64,000 nt of DNA from Blastococcus sp. TF02A-35 (GCF_004571075.1 NZ_SPQP01000013.1:29658-93657); one strand, 5' to 3'; counted from the stretch's first letter, positions 17,152-26,069 are shown. Made by a program: numbers and translations. The notes: generated from the sequence alone by a model not told the origin.

Positions 17152-17397
17152 TCAGCCCTGGTTGCTCTCGATGAAGCTGATCGCGTCACCGACGGTCTTG
17201 ATGTTCGCCAGCTGGTCGTCGGGGATGGCGACGCCGAACTTGTCCTCGACCGCGGTGGCGATCTCGACCATCGACAGCGAGTCGACGTCGAGGTCGTCGG
17301 TGAACGACTTCTCCGGAGTGGCGTCGGCGGGCGCAACGCCGGCCACCTCCTCCAGGATCTCGCCGAGCCCGGCCTGGATCTCCTGGGTGCTGGCCAA
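17152..17397 (-). CDS. acpP: Acyl carrier protein
   Basis: An 81-residue acidic four-helix protein. The phosphopantetheine site is the Ser of DVDSLSMVEI. The start is TTG at 17397, preceded by GAGAGG; no ATG is available in frame nearby. Helix III carries the usual acidic DDQLANIKTVGDA pattern. It carries the growing acyl chain between FabD, FabH and FabF, whose genes flank it. Confidence 0.96.
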   Translation of the reverse strand: MASTQEIQAGLGEILEEVAGVAPADATPEKSFTDDLDVDSLSMVEIATAVEDKFGVAIPDDQLANIKTVGDAISFIESNQG

Positions 17398-17504
17398 CGT
17401 GGGGTCCTCTCTCTCGGATGGGACGGCGACCCCGGTCGGGGGCGCCGTCGTCGTCCGGGACCAGGTGTCCCGGGGACTGGGGGGAGCATCGCTCCGTCGC
17501 GGCG

Positions 17505-18473
17505 TCACGGCAGCCGCAGCACCTGGCCGGCGAAGGTGAGCCCGGCGCCGTAGCCGAGGACGAGCGCCAGGTCGCCGGACTTCGCCTCGCCGGACTCCAG
17601 CAGCGCGCCGAGCGCCAGCGGGATGGAGGCGGCCGAGGTGTTGCCGGCCTGGACGATGTCGCGCGCGATGACGGTCCGCTCGCCGAAGCCGAGCTTCTTG
17701 GCCATCGACTCGATGATCCGCAGGTTGGCCTGGTGCGGGGCGAAGACGTCGATGTCCGCGGCGGTCACCCCGGCCTTGTCCATCGCCTCCTGCAGCGTCT
17801 CGGTCAGCCGCGTCGTCGCCCACCGGTAGACGGCCTGGCCGGCCATCGTGAGGAACGCCGACTCGACGTCGATCTCGATGGCGCTGTACTGGTCGCCGTC
17901 GCTGCCCCAGGCGACCGGGCCGATGCCCGGCTCGTCGGAGGGCCCCACCACGACCGCGCCCGCACCGTCGGCGAAGATCACCGCCGTCGCCCGGTCGTTG
18001 CGGTCGGTCACGTCGGTCAGCCGCTCGACGCCGACGACGACGACGTGGCGGGCCGACCCGGTGCGGATCGCGTCGGAGGCCAGCCCGAGGGCGTAGCAGA
18101 ACCCGGCGCACCCGGCGTTGAGGTCGAACGCGCCCGGGCGGGGGATGCCCAGCCGGTGAGCGACCTGCGGGCCGATGCCGGGGATCGGGTGGCGGAGGCT
18201 GGCGCTGGCCACGATCACCAGGTCGACCTGGTCGGGGGCCAGGCCGCTGGCGGCCAGCGCCTTGCCGCCGGCCGCAACCGCCATCTCGACGAGGGTCTCG
18301 TCGTCCTCGGCCCAGCGCCGCTCGGCGATGCCGACCCGGCTCTGGATCCACTCGTCGTTGGTGTCCATCACCTGCGCGAGCTCGTCGTTGGTGACCCGGC
18401 GGCGCGGCCGGTAGCCGCCGACGCCCAGGATGCGGGCGCCGGGGGCGCCCTCGGCCGGCTTGATGGTGGTCAC
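17505..18473 (-). CDS. fabH: Beta-ketoacyl-ACP synthase III
   Basis: A 322-residue initiating condensing enzyme that joins an acyl-CoA primer to malonyl-ACP. The triad C122 (NAGCAGFCYAL), H247 (APHQANLRI) and N278 (AGNTSAAS) is intact. The GTG start overlaps the fabD stop by four bases (GTGA), indicating translational coupling. In actinomycetes the primers are often branched. Confidence 0.96.
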   Translation of the reverse strand: MTTIKPAEGAPGARILGVGGYRPRRRVTNDELAQVMDTNDEWIQSRVGIAERRWAEDDETLVEMAVAAGGKALAASGLAPDQVDLVIVASASLRHPIPGIGPQVAHRLGIPRPGAFDLNAGCAGFCYALGLASDAIRTGSARHVVVVGVERLTDVTDRNDRATAVIFADGAGAVVVGPSDEPGIGPVAWGSDGDQYSAIEIDVESAFLTMAGQAVYRWATTRLTETLQEAMDKAGVTAADIDVFAPHQANLRIIESMAKKLGFGERTVIARDIVQAGNTSAASIPLALGALLESGEAKSGDLALVLGYGAGLTFAGQVLRLP

Positions 18474-19672
18474 GAGGACACCTCCGGGTAGAGCCGGGCG
18501 ATCGGGTCGCCGGCGTCGACGAGGTCACCGTCGTGCACGAGCCACTCGGCGAGCACGCCGTCGTAGCCGGCGGAGACGTTGACCTCCTCCCGACGGCCGC
18601 GGATGCAGCCGAGCGGGGTGCCGGCGGGCAGGTGCGTGCCCTCGGCGATCTCGGCCGGGCTCACCGTCCCGCGGGCGGGGGCGACGACCATGCGCCAGTC
18701 GGGGAGGTGCTCGGCCTCGGCACGGCCGCGCTCGGCGGCGATCAGCTCGCGGGCGCGGTCGAGGTCGGCGGGGCTGCTGACCGCGAGGATCTCGATGCCG
18801 GCGCCCTTCCACTCGCGCTTGGCCAGCCCGGCCAGCGCGCCGGCCGGCGGCAGCTCGATCACCGCGGTCACCCCCAGCTCGCGCATCGTGGCCAGGCAGG
18901 AGTCGAAGCGGACCGGGCTGGTGACCTGACTGACCAGGCGGGACAGCGCCTCGGCGCCCGAGCCCACCGCGGCGCCGTCGGCGTTGGAGAGCAGCAGCCG
19001 GCTGGGGTCGGCCGGCCGGAGACCGCCGACCAGCCCCTCCAGCTCCTCGCGGGCCGGTGCCATGTAGGAGGTGTGGAAGGCGCCGGCGACCGACAGCGGC
19101 ATGACCCGCGCCTTGGCCGGCGGCTGGGCCTTGAGCGCGTCCAGCCCGTCCAGCGGGCCGGCGACGACGACCTGCCCGCCGCCGTTGTAGTTCGCCGCGG
19201 AGAGCCCGTGCTCGTCCAGTGCGGCCTGCAGCTCGTCGGGGTCGCCGCCCAGGACGGCGGACATGCCGGTCGGCGTCAGCGCGCAGGCCGCCGCCATGGC
19301 CCGCCCACGGACGGCGGTGAGCGCGATGGCGGCCTCGACGGAGAGGACGCCGGCCAGCGCCGCGGCGGTGAGCTCGCCGACGCTGTGCCCGGTGATGACG
19401 ACGTCGCGCCCCGCGTGCGGCGTGTGCGCGACCGGCCCCGGTAGCCCGCCCAGCTCGCGGGCGACGAAGAGGCTCATCGCGACGACGAGCGGCTGGGTGA
19501 CCGCGGTGTCCTTGATCGCCTCCGCGTCACCCTCGGTGCCCAGCGTCAGGAGGTCGGCGCCGGCGATGGCCCCGGCCCAGCGGAAGAACGGCTCCGCGCC
19601 CGGGAGGTCGAGCCAGTCGGTGAGCATCCCTGGTTTCTGCGCACCCTGACCCGGGGCGAGGACGGCGAGCAC
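18470..19672 (-). CDS. fabD: Malonyl-CoA:ACP transacylase fused to a biotinyl/lipoyl-like domain
   Basis: 400 residues from the GTG at 19672. Residues 1-310 are a FabD acyltransferase: GQGAQKPGM, GHSVGELTA with nucleophile S97, and H200 (GAFHTSYM). Residues 328-397 form an extra hammerhead-like domain (VVAPARGTVSP...AGTPLGCIRGRREEVNV...VHDGDLVDAGDPIARL) that follows biotinyl/lipoyl carriers, but the turn that normally holds the modified lysine is RGRREEV with no lysine. Typical FabD is about 300 residues. The GTG at 19759 would lie inside a promoter dyad, so the internal GTG is preferred although its GAGGGG is very close. Confidence 0.88.
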   Translation of the reverse strand: MLAVLAPGQGAQKPGMLTDWLDLPGAEPFFRWAGAIAGADLLTLGTEGDAEAIKDTAVTQPLVVAMSLFVARELGGLPGPVAHTPHAGRDVVITGHSVGELTAAALAGVLSVEAAIALTAVRGRAMAAACALTPTGMSAVLGGDPDELQAALDEHGLSAANYNGGGQVVVAGPLDGLDALKAQPPAKARVMPLSVAGAFHTSYMAPAREELEGLVGGLRPADPSRLLLSNADGAAVGSGAEALSRLVSQVTSPVRFDSCLATMRELGVTAVIELPPAGALAGLAKREWKGAGIEILAVSSPADLDRARELIAAERGRAEAEHLPDWRMVVAPARGTVSPAEIAEGTHLPAGTPLGCIRGRREEVNVSAGYDGVLAEWLVHDGDLVDAGDPIARLYPEVSS

Positions 19673-19740
19673 CCCCTCACCGTGCCAGTGATCCGGCTCG
19701 GCCGCGGTGGGCTGCGATACGAAAGCCCACCGGTGATCTT

Positions 19741-19758
19741 TGTGGGAACCCTCCAACA
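19741..19758. promoter_or_regulatory. Candidate FasR operator upstream of fabD
   Basis: TGTGGGAACCCTCCAACA is an imperfect dyad (TGTgGGA-N4-TCCaACA) in the gap between fasR and fabD, about 70 bp before the fabD start. FasR is known to activate the fabD promoter in Streptomyces; the match to its real site was not verified. Confidence 0.45.
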
Positions 19759-19810
19759 CATGCAGCAGAACAGCCTCGTGGCGACCCGGTCCGTGGTGGG
19801 GTTCGGACGG

Positions 19811-20989
19811 TCAGTGCCAGAGCGAGCGCTCGTCGGCGAGGGCGGAGAGGGCGAGTGCAACCTGGAGGGTCCAGCTCCCGCGGGGGTCGGTCGCCGAGAC
19901 GCCGGTGAGCTCTGCGGCCCGCTTCAGCCGGTACCGCACGGTGTTCGGGTGCACGAAGATCGCGCGGGCGCTGGCCTCCAGGTTCCCGCCGCTGGCGAGG
20001 ACCGCCCGCACGGTCTCCAGCACGCCACCCCCGGCGGCCCGCAGGGGTGCGGCCACCCGCTCCTGCAGCGCGGCCCGGGCCAGCGGGTCGCCGTCCAGGG
20101 CGCGCTCGGCCAGGAGCGCGTCGGCGGACACCGGCCGCGGCGCCTCCGGCCAGGCCCGGGCCGCGCGCAGGCCGGCCAGCGCCGCCGCGGCGGAGAGGCC
20201 GGCCCGGCTCAGCCCCTCCACGACCGGCCCGGTGACGACCGGGCCCGCGCCGAACTCCTCGCTGACCCGGTCCGCCGCGAGCTCCAGGTCGTGCTCCCCG
20301 CCCAGCACGACGACCAGCTGCTCGGCGTGCACGCCGACGAGGACGTCGCAGCGCACCGAGCGGGCCGCCCGCCGCACCGCGGCGTGCGGGTCCTCCACGT
20401 CGGTCGGGGCCGGGCCGACGACGACCACCGCCGTTGTGGTGGCCGCCCACCCCAGCGCGGCGGCGCGCCCCGACAGCTCGTCGGTCCGCTCGCCGCGCAC
20501 CAGCGCGTCGACGGCGAGCGCCTCCAGCCGGGCGTCCCAGGCGCCCCGGTTCTCCGCGAAGCTGGCGTAGACGTGCGCGGTGGCGAAGGCGACCTCGCGG
20601 CTGAACAGGAGGACGGCCAGCCGGAGGGCGTCCTCGTCACCGGGCTCGGCGACCGAGGACACCCGCTCCTCGACCACCTCGACGGTGACCTTGACCAGGT
20701 CCACGGTCTGCTTGAGCGCCACGGTCCGGGCCAGCTCCCGGGGGGCGGCGCCGAACACCTCGCCGGTGAGCTTGGGCGGGCGGCCCGGGCTGCGGCACCA
20801 CTCGACCAGCGACGCGATGCCGGCCTGGGCCACCAGCGTGACCCAGGAGCGCTGGTCGGCGGGCATGGCGCGGAACCAGGACAGCTCCTCGTCCATCCGG
20901 GCCACGGCCTGGGTGGCCAACGACCCGGACGCGCGCTCCAGCCGGCGGAGGGTGGCCTCCGACGGTGGGCGGTTGCTCACCCGGCTCAC
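19811..20989 (-). CDS. fasR: PucR-type transcriptional regulator of fatty-acid synthesis
   Basis: 392 residues: a helical N-terminal domain, a central GGDEF-like PucR region (about 175-260), and a C-terminal HTH (LEASARAIFVHPNTVRYRLKRAAELTG). Its place directly upstream of fabD in the same direction and its whole-length pattern match FasR of Streptomyces and Rv2242 of Mycobacterium, which control the fab operon. The GTG at 20989 is used; another GTG is four codons in. Confidence 0.9.
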   Translation of the reverse strand: MSRVSNRPPSEATLRRLERASGSLATQAVARMDEELSWFRAMPADQRSWVTLVAQAGIASLVEWCRSPGRPPKLTGEVFGAAPRELARTVALKQTVDLVKVTVEVVEERVSSVAEPGDEDALRLAVLLFSREVAFATAHVYASFAENRGAWDARLEALAVDALVRGERTDELSGRAAALGWAATTTAVVVVGPAPTDVEDPHAAVRRAARSVRCDVLVGVHAEQLVVVLGGEHDLELAADRVSEEFGAGPVVTGPVVEGLSRAGLSAAAALAGLRAARAWPEAPRPVSADALLAERALDGDPLARAALQERVAAPLRAAGGGVLETVRAVLASGGNLEASARAIFVHPNTVRYRLKRAAELTGVSATDPRGSWTLQVALALSALADERSLWH

Positions 20990-21034
20990 CCGGTCAGCGT
21001 GTCACGCCGCCCAGTGGTGGGGGAGAGTGGACCG

Positions 21035-21733
21035 GTGAGCGTTCCCCCGGTCGGCACCGCGGATGTCACCCGGGCGCGTGCCGCCGTCCCGGCCGGGCTG
21101 GTGGTGGCCACCGTCGCCGGGTTCGCCCTGGTGGCCCTGCTGGGTGCCGGCGTGCGGACGGGGTTCGCACCGCAGCTGCGCCTCGACGCGGCGGTGAGCG
21201 AGGCGCTGTACGCCGGCGACGACCGCGCCCGGGCGCTGGACTGGCTGCTCGAGACGCTCACGGCGCCCGGCCTGTCCGCCGTCCGGCTGGTGCTCCTCCT
21301 GCCGGTGGTGGTGTGGCTGGCCCGCCGCCGGGCCTGGCGGACCGTGGCCTGGGTGGTGCTCTCGGCCGGCCTGGTCAGCCCGGTGACGGCGCTGCTGAAG
21401 GACTACTTCGGCCGCGTGCGCCCGCCCTTCGACGACGGCGGGGCCCGGTACGAGTCGCTCAGCTACCCGAGCGGCCACTCCTCGGGCATCGCCGCCCTGG
21501 TCACCGTCGCCCTGGTCCTCGCCTGGCCCTGGCTGACGTCGGCGTCGCGGCGCCTGTGGGCCACCGCGGGTGTCGTCCTCGTCGTCCTGGTCGGGCTCAC
21601 CCGCATGTGGCTGGGCGTGCACTACCTCTCCGACGTCCTGGGCGGCTGGGCGCTGGGGCTGTCCTGGTGCCTGCTCGTGGCCGTGCTGCTCGACGCGCTC
21701 CCGGGTGGTCGCGCCGCCCTCCCGCCCCGGTGA
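21035..21733 (+). CDS. PAP2-family membrane phosphatase
   Basis: 232 residues with about six transmembrane helices. All three motifs of the acid phosphatase/PAP2 family are present: KDYFGRVRP, PSGHSSG and the TRMWLGVHYLSDV segment. It probably dephosphorylates a lipid phosphate (phosphatidate or undecaprenyl pyrophosphate) at the outer membrane face. The GTG at 21035 has GGGGAG upstream. Its stop overlaps the next start by four bases. Confidence 0.9.
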   Translation: MSVPPVGTADVTRARAAVPAGLVVATVAGFALVALLGAGVRTGFAPQLRLDAAVSEALYAGDDRARALDWLLETLTAPGLSAVRLVLLLPVVVWLARRRAWRTVAWVVLSAGLVSPVTALLKDYFGRVRPPFDDGGARYESLSYPSGHSSGIAALVTVALVLAWPWLTSASRRLWATAGVVLVVLVGLTRMWLGVHYLSDVLGGWALGLSWCLLVAVLLDALPGGRAALPPR

Positions 21734-22275
21734 GCGGCCCCGACCAGCACGTCGTGCTGGCCCCCGACGACGGCTCGCTCGGCCCGCTGCTGCGGGTCGC
21801 CGACGACCGCCTGGCGCCGGGGGAGGGCTACGGCCGGCACGAGCACCGCGCCGTCGACGTCGTCGCCGTCGTCCTCGCCGGTGCGGTCACCCACCGCTGG
21901 GGCGAGGGGGCGACGGTCGCCGCGGGGGACGTCGCGGTGCTGCGCGCCGGGCAGGGGCTGGTGCACGACGAGGTGGCCGGGGCAGCCGGCGCCCGGGTGC
22001 TGCAGTGCTACCTGCGCAGCGCCGACGCCGCGGCGCCGACCTCGCACGAGGTGCACCGTGCGCCCGCCGGCCGGCTGGACCTGCGCCGCCCGGACGCCCG
22101 GCTCTGGCTCGGCCGCGCGGAGCCGGGGGAGGAGCTGGTGGTCCCCGCGGGGGTGGTGCTGGTCGCCACCGCGTCCGGGGTCGCCCGGCAGGACGCGGGG
22201 CCGGTGCGGGTGGCCGAGCCGGCGACGGTCGTCGTCTGGGAGGTCGACACCGGCCGGCCGTCCTGGGCCGTGTGA
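21730..22275 (+). CDS. Pirin-like cupin protein
   Basis: 181 residues. The cupin motif region HEHRAVDVVAVVLAGAVTHRWGEGATVAAGDVAVLRAGQGLVHDEV follows the pirin N-terminal barrel (shortened here to the recognisable parts HEHRAVD and GQGLVHDE). A second, degenerate barrel follows. Pirins bind a metal and some act as quercetinases; the role here is unknown. It is translationally coupled to the PAP2 gene through GTGA. Confidence 0.72.
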   Translation: MSGPDQHVVLAPDDGSLGPLLRVADDRLAPGEGYGRHEHRAVDVVAVVLAGAVTHRWGEGATVAAGDVAVLRAGQGLVHDEVAGAAGARVLQCYLRSADAAAPTSHEVHRAPAGRLDLRRPDARLWLGRAEPGEELVVPAGVVLVATASGVARQDAGPVRVAEPATVVVWEVDTGRPSWAV

Positions 22276-22285
22276 CAGTGGAGGC

Positions 22286-23491
22286 ATGCCGACCAGCCCC
22301 TCCGACCTGCTCGCCGCCGCCTACTCCGACGCCGACCGCACGATCGAGCTGCGCCGCCGGCTGCACCGGCACCCGGAGATCGGCCTGCACCTGCCGCAGA
22401 CCCAGGCGACGGTGCTGGAGGCGTTCGCCGAGCTGCCGCTCGAGGTGACCACCGGGACCTCCACGAGCTCGGTCGTGGGCGTGCTGCGCGGGGCCCGGCC
22501 CGGCCCCACCTACCTGCTCCGCGGTGACATGGACGCGCTGCCGGTGCACGAGGACAGCGGCCTCCCCTTCGCCTCCGAGGTGCCCGGCGCCATGCACGCC
22601 TGCGGCCACGACACCCACGTGGCGATGCTGGTGGGCGCCGCGCGGGTGCTCTCGCAGCTGCGCGAGGAGATCGCCGGGCAGGTCGTGTTCATGGCGCAGC
22701 CGGGGGAGGAGGGCTTCCACGGCGCCCGGTACATGCTCGACGAGGGGCTGCTCGACGTCGTCCCCGAGGCGCCGGTCAGCGGCGCGTTCGCGCTGCACGT
22801 CTCCTCGACCATGCCGAGCGGCACCGTCAACCTGCGGCCGGGCCCGGTGATGGCTGCGGCCGACCAGTGGCGCATGACGCTGCGCGGGCGCGGCGGGCAC
22901 GCCTCGGAGCCGCACAAGGCCGCCGACCCGATCCCGGTGGCCGCCGAGATCGTGCTGGCCCTGCAGGCGATGGTCACCCGCCGGGTCGACGTCTTCGACC
23001 CCGCCGTCGTCACCGTCGCGCACATCGAGGCGGGCTCGACCAACAACGTCATCCCGGACACCGCGGTGCTCCAGGGCACGATCCGCACGCTCTCGGCCGA
23101 GCGGCGGGCCGACATGGTGGCGTCCGTGGAGCGGGTGGCCACGCACGTCGCCGCCGCGCACGAGATGGAGCTGCACTGGGAGCACTTCGAGGGCTACCCG
23201 GTCACCGTGAACGACCCGGCCGCGGCGGCGCAGGTGCTGGAGACGGCGGCGACGCTGTTCGGCCGGGAGGCGGGGGTGCTGATGCCCGCGCCGCTCATGG
23301 GCGCGGAGGACTTCTCCTACGTGCTTCAGCAGGTCCCCGGCGTCATGGCCTGGCTCGGGGCCTGCCCGCCCGGGCTGGACCCGGCGACCGCGCCGGCCAA
23401 CCACTCGAACCTGGTGGTGTTCGACGAGGAGCCGCTGCCGGCCGGCGTCGCCCTCTACGCGCAGATGGCGCTGCAGGCGCTGGCCGGCTGA
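22286..23491 (+). CDS. M20-family amidohydrolase (peptidase/aminoacylase type)
   Basis: 401 residues. LRRRLHRHPEIGLHLPQT starts the domain; metal ligands appear in RGDMDALP, MHACGHDTHVAML and QPGEEG, and the dimerisation lid in RGRGGHASEPHKAADPI. The family removes acyl or peptide groups (hippurate, N-acyl amino acids, IAA conjugates). The ATG has GGAGG one base away. It lies ten bases after the cupin gene in the same direction. Confidence 0.9.
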   Translation: MPTSPSDLLAAAYSDADRTIELRRRLHRHPEIGLHLPQTQATVLEAFAELPLEVTTGTSTSSVVGVLRGARPGPTYLLRGDMDALPVHEDSGLPFASEVPGAMHACGHDTHVAMLVGAARVLSQLREEIAGQVVFMAQPGEEGFHGARYMLDEGLLDVVPEAPVSGAFALHVSSTMPSGTVNLRPGPVMAAADQWRMTLRGRGGHASEPHKAADPIPVAAEIVLALQAMVTRRVDVFDPAVVTVAHIEAGSTNNVIPDTAVLQGTIRTLSAERRADMVASVERVATHVAAAHEMELHWEHFEGYPVTVNDPAAAAQVLETAATLFGREAGVLMPAPLMGAEDFSYVLQQVPGVMAWLGACPPGLDPATAPANHSNLVVFDEEPLPAGVALYAQMALQALAG

Positions 23492-23501
23492 CCGGCGGCG
23501 C

Positions 23502-24530
23502 TCAGGCGGAGGCGCGCCGGACGAGCGCGGTGTCGCAGACGCGGGTCTCGACCGACCGCTCGCCGTGCTCGATCTGGTCCAGCAGCAGCTCCACCATCAG
23601 CGTGGTCATCTCGCCGAGCGGCTGCGCCACGGTGGTCAGCGGGGGGTCGCAGGCCGCGGCCACCGCGGCGTCGTCGAACCCCACGACGGCGACGTCGTCG
23701 GGCACGCGGCGCCCGGCCGCGCGCAGCGCCTGCACGGCGCCGACGGCCATGGGGTCGGACGCGACGAAGACCGCGTCGAGGTCCGGCGCCCTCTCCAGCA
23801 GCTCGGTCATGGCCCGCATCCCGCCGGCCTCGGTGAAGTCGCCGGCGGCGACCAGGGCGGGGTCGACGGGGCGGCCCGACCGCTCCACGGCCGCGCGGTA
23901 GCCGGCGAACCGGTCGAGCCCGGCCACCATGTCCTGCGGCCCGGTCACGGTCGCCACGCGGCGGCGGCCCAGCGAGAGCAGGAGCCCGGTCGCGGCCGCG
24001 GCGCCGCCGGTGTTGTCGGCGTCGACGTAGGCGATGGGCCGGCCGTCGAGCGGCCGGCCGGAGAGCACCAGCGGGAGCCGGGTGCCGGTGAGGATGTCGG
24101 GCAGCAGGTCGTCGCTGTGCAGCGACATCAGGATGACGCCGTCGACGTGGCCCTGCCGCACGTAGCGGCCGATCTTCTCCTGCTCGCGCTCCCCGCGGGC
24201 GGCCAGCAGGACGAGGTTGAGGTCGGTGTCGGCCAGGCGCGCGGACAGCCCGCGCACGATGCTGGCGAAGAACGGGTCGGAGAAGACCTGGGTGTTGGAC
24301 TCCGACAGGACCAGCGCGATCGTGTCGGTCCGCCGGGTGACGAGGCTGCGGGCCATCCGGTTGGGCACGTAGCGCAGCGCCTCGACGGCGGCCTGCACCG
24401 CCAGCCGCGCCTCGGGGCTGACCCGGGGCGAGTCGTTCACGACCCGCGACACCGTGGCCCGGGAGACGCCGGCCAGCTGGGCGACCTCGTCGAGCGTGGG
24501 GGAGCCGACCCGCGTGCCGGTGGTCGTCAT
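23502..24530 (-). CDS. LacI-family regulator, CebR-like
   Basis: 342 residues. The N-terminal HTH is TLDEVAQLAGVSRATVSRVV with the hinge helix segment SPEARLAVQAAVEALRYVPN; a periplasmic-binding-like sensor domain follows with VFVASDPMAVGAVQALR and VAVVGFDD. The ATG has GGGAGGGA upstream; the much longer open frame is non-coding extension. It is divergent from a sugar ABC transporter and GH1 enzyme, so it should repress them until a beta-glucoside binds, as CebR does in Streptomyces with cellobiose. Confidence 0.9.
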   Translation of the reverse strand: MTTTGTRVGSPTLDEVAQLAGVSRATVSRVVNDSPRVSPEARLAVQAAVEALRYVPNRMARSLVTRRTDTIALVLSESNTQVFSDPFFASIVRGLSARLADTDLNLVLLAARGEREQEKIGRYVRQGHVDGVILMSLHSDDLLPDILTGTRLPLVLSGRPLDGRPIAYVDADNTGGAAAATGLLLSLGRRRVATVTGPQDMVAGLDRFAGYRAAVERSGRPVDPALVAAGDFTEAGGMRAMTELLERAPDLDAVFVASDPMAVGAVQALRAAGRRVPDDVAVVGFDDAAVAAACDPPLTTVAQPLGEMTTLMVELLLDQIEHGERSVETRVCDTALVRRASA

Positions 24531-24605
24531 GGCCGTCCCTCCCGGCTCGGTGGCCGTCCCGGTCCGTCGCCCCGGGAGCCGGGGCGGCAGCGCAACGGTA
24601 GCGCC

Positions 24606-24621
24606 GTGAAAGCGTTTCCAC
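24606..24621. promoter_or_regulatory. LacI-type operator 1
   Basis: GTGAAAGCGTTTCCAC, an imperfect dyad centred on CG as usual for LacI-family operators. It lies seven bases upstream of a TTGACA -35 box and 76 bp before the regulator start, so it can control both directions. Confidence 0.7.
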
Positions 24622-24628
24622 GATCCCC

Positions 24629-24658
24629 TTGACAGGTGATTGTGACTCAGGCCACTCT
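24629..24658 (+). promoter_or_regulatory. Promoter of the beta-glucoside operon
   Basis: A perfect TTGACA (24629-24634), an 18-base spacer and a weak CACTCT (24653-24658). It lies between the two operators. TGTG-N8-CACT (24641-24656) within it is one base short of a Crp-type site. Confidence 0.5.
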
Positions 24659-24673
24659 GGCCGCCGTCAGGTC

Positions 24674-24689
24674 GTGAGAGCGTTCTCAC
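24674..24689. promoter_or_regulatory. LacI-type operator 2
   Basis: GTGAGAGCGTTCTCAC with flanks extending the dyad to TCGTGAGAGCGTTCTCACGA. It resembles the Streptomyces CebR box (TGGGAGCGCTCCCA, from memory) at most positions. Just downstream of the predicted transcription start, it is placed to block elongation. Confidence 0.75.
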
Positions 24690-24745
24690 GACGGACCCTC
24701 GAGCCCGTCCCTCCGTGGGTGCGGCCGACGACCAGGAGGTCTGCC

Positions 24746-26069
24746 ATGTCCGTGTCCGCGAGGGACCAAGGCGGCGTCGGCGGCGGTCGCCGTCGCACTG
24801 CTCACCGGAGCCTGCGGCAGTTCCGGCGCCGCAGACGACGGCCCGTACGACCCCGACGCACCGGTCACCCTGACCCTCGGGCTGTTCGGCACCTTCGACT
24901 TCGACAACGCCGGGCTCTACGAGGAGTACATGGAGCTCCACCCGAACGTCACGATCAAGCAGAACACCGTGGCCCAGTCCGCGCCGTACTACAAGTCGCT
25001 GCAGACCCGCCTCGCCGCGGGCTCCGGCCTCGACGACATCCAGGGCCTGGAGATCGGGTTCATCGCCGACGTCGTGGCCAACCACGCCGACGCCTTCGTC
25101 GACTTCGGCGCGGAGGAGAACGCCGAGGAGCTCGAGGCCAACTTCTACGACTGGAAGTGGGGCCAGGCCAGCAGCCAGGACGGCAAGGTCGTGGGCCTGG
25201 GGACCGACGCCGGCCCGGAGGCCATGTGCTTCCGCAAGGACATGTTCGAGGCCGCCGGCCTGCCCACCGACCGCGCCGAGCTCGGCGAGCTGTGGTCGAC
25301 GTGGGACGAGTACCTCGAGGTCGCCCGCCGCTACGAGGCCTCGCCGACCAAGCCCGCGGACAGCGCCTTCGTCGACAGCCCGGCGAGCATCTTCTCGGCC
25401 TCGGTCTACCAGGGCGAGACCGCCTACAACGACGAGGACGGCAACCCCATCCCGGAGGAGAGCGACGGCGTCGAGTCGGCGTGGGGCTACGCCAGCCAGG
25501 CGGCCGCGGAGGGCCTCACCGCCAACCTGTCGCAGTTCGGTGACGAGTGGGTCGCCGCCTTCCCCAACGACGCCTTCGCCACGATCGCCTGCCCGGCCTG
25601 GATGCTCGGCTACATCAAGTCCCAGATGGGCGAGGACCGCGCCGGGGTGTGGGACGTCGCGCCGCTCCCGGGCTCCAGCGAGTCCGCCGCCAACTGGGGC
25701 GGGGCGTGGCTCGGGGTGCCCTCCAGCGGCAAGAACGTGGAGGCGGCCAAGGACCTCGTCGAGTGGCTGACCGCACCCGAGCAGCAGGTGAAGCTCTTCA
25801 CCCGCACCGGGCACTTCCCCTCCAGCCCGCAGGCGGCGGAGGACCCGGCCGTCGTCGGCCACGTCGACGAGTTCTTCAGCGGCGCACCGACCGGCGAGAT
25901 CTTCGGGAAGTCGGCCGCGGCGATCAAGCGGACGCCTATCGGGCCGTACGACACCCAGATCCAGGAGGCGTTCACCACCGCCCTGACCGACATCGCGTCG
26001 AGCGGCACCAAGCCCGACGACGCCTTCGAGGACGCGATCAAGGCCACGCAGCAGGCCATCGGCGGCTGA
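24746..26069 (+). CDS. Sugar ABC transporter substrate-binding lipoprotein (frameshifted near the start)
   Basis: The ATG at 24746 has a perfect AGGAGG site and begins MSVSARD, but the rest of the gene is in the +1 frame: KAASAAVAVALLTGACG (signal peptide and LTGAC lipobox), then a family 1 extracellular solute-binding protein ending at 26069. The frames cross between 24746 and about 24766, so one base appears gained or lost there. No start codon suits the downstream frame before an ATG at 24930, deep in the mature protein. Intact, it would be about 440 residues and capture a beta-glucoside or cellobiose for the adjacent permeases. Confidence 0.85.

Noticed and set aside
19673..19759. Extended start of fabD at GTG 19759
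   Set aside because: It would place the coding region across the dyad and promoter, and the extra 29 residues do not look like FabD.
24674..24691. CRISPR-like or transposon-end reading of the GTGAGAGCG palindrome
   Set aside because: Single short dyad near a LacI gene; operator is the simpler explanation. No repeat-spacer array was found anywhere in the window.
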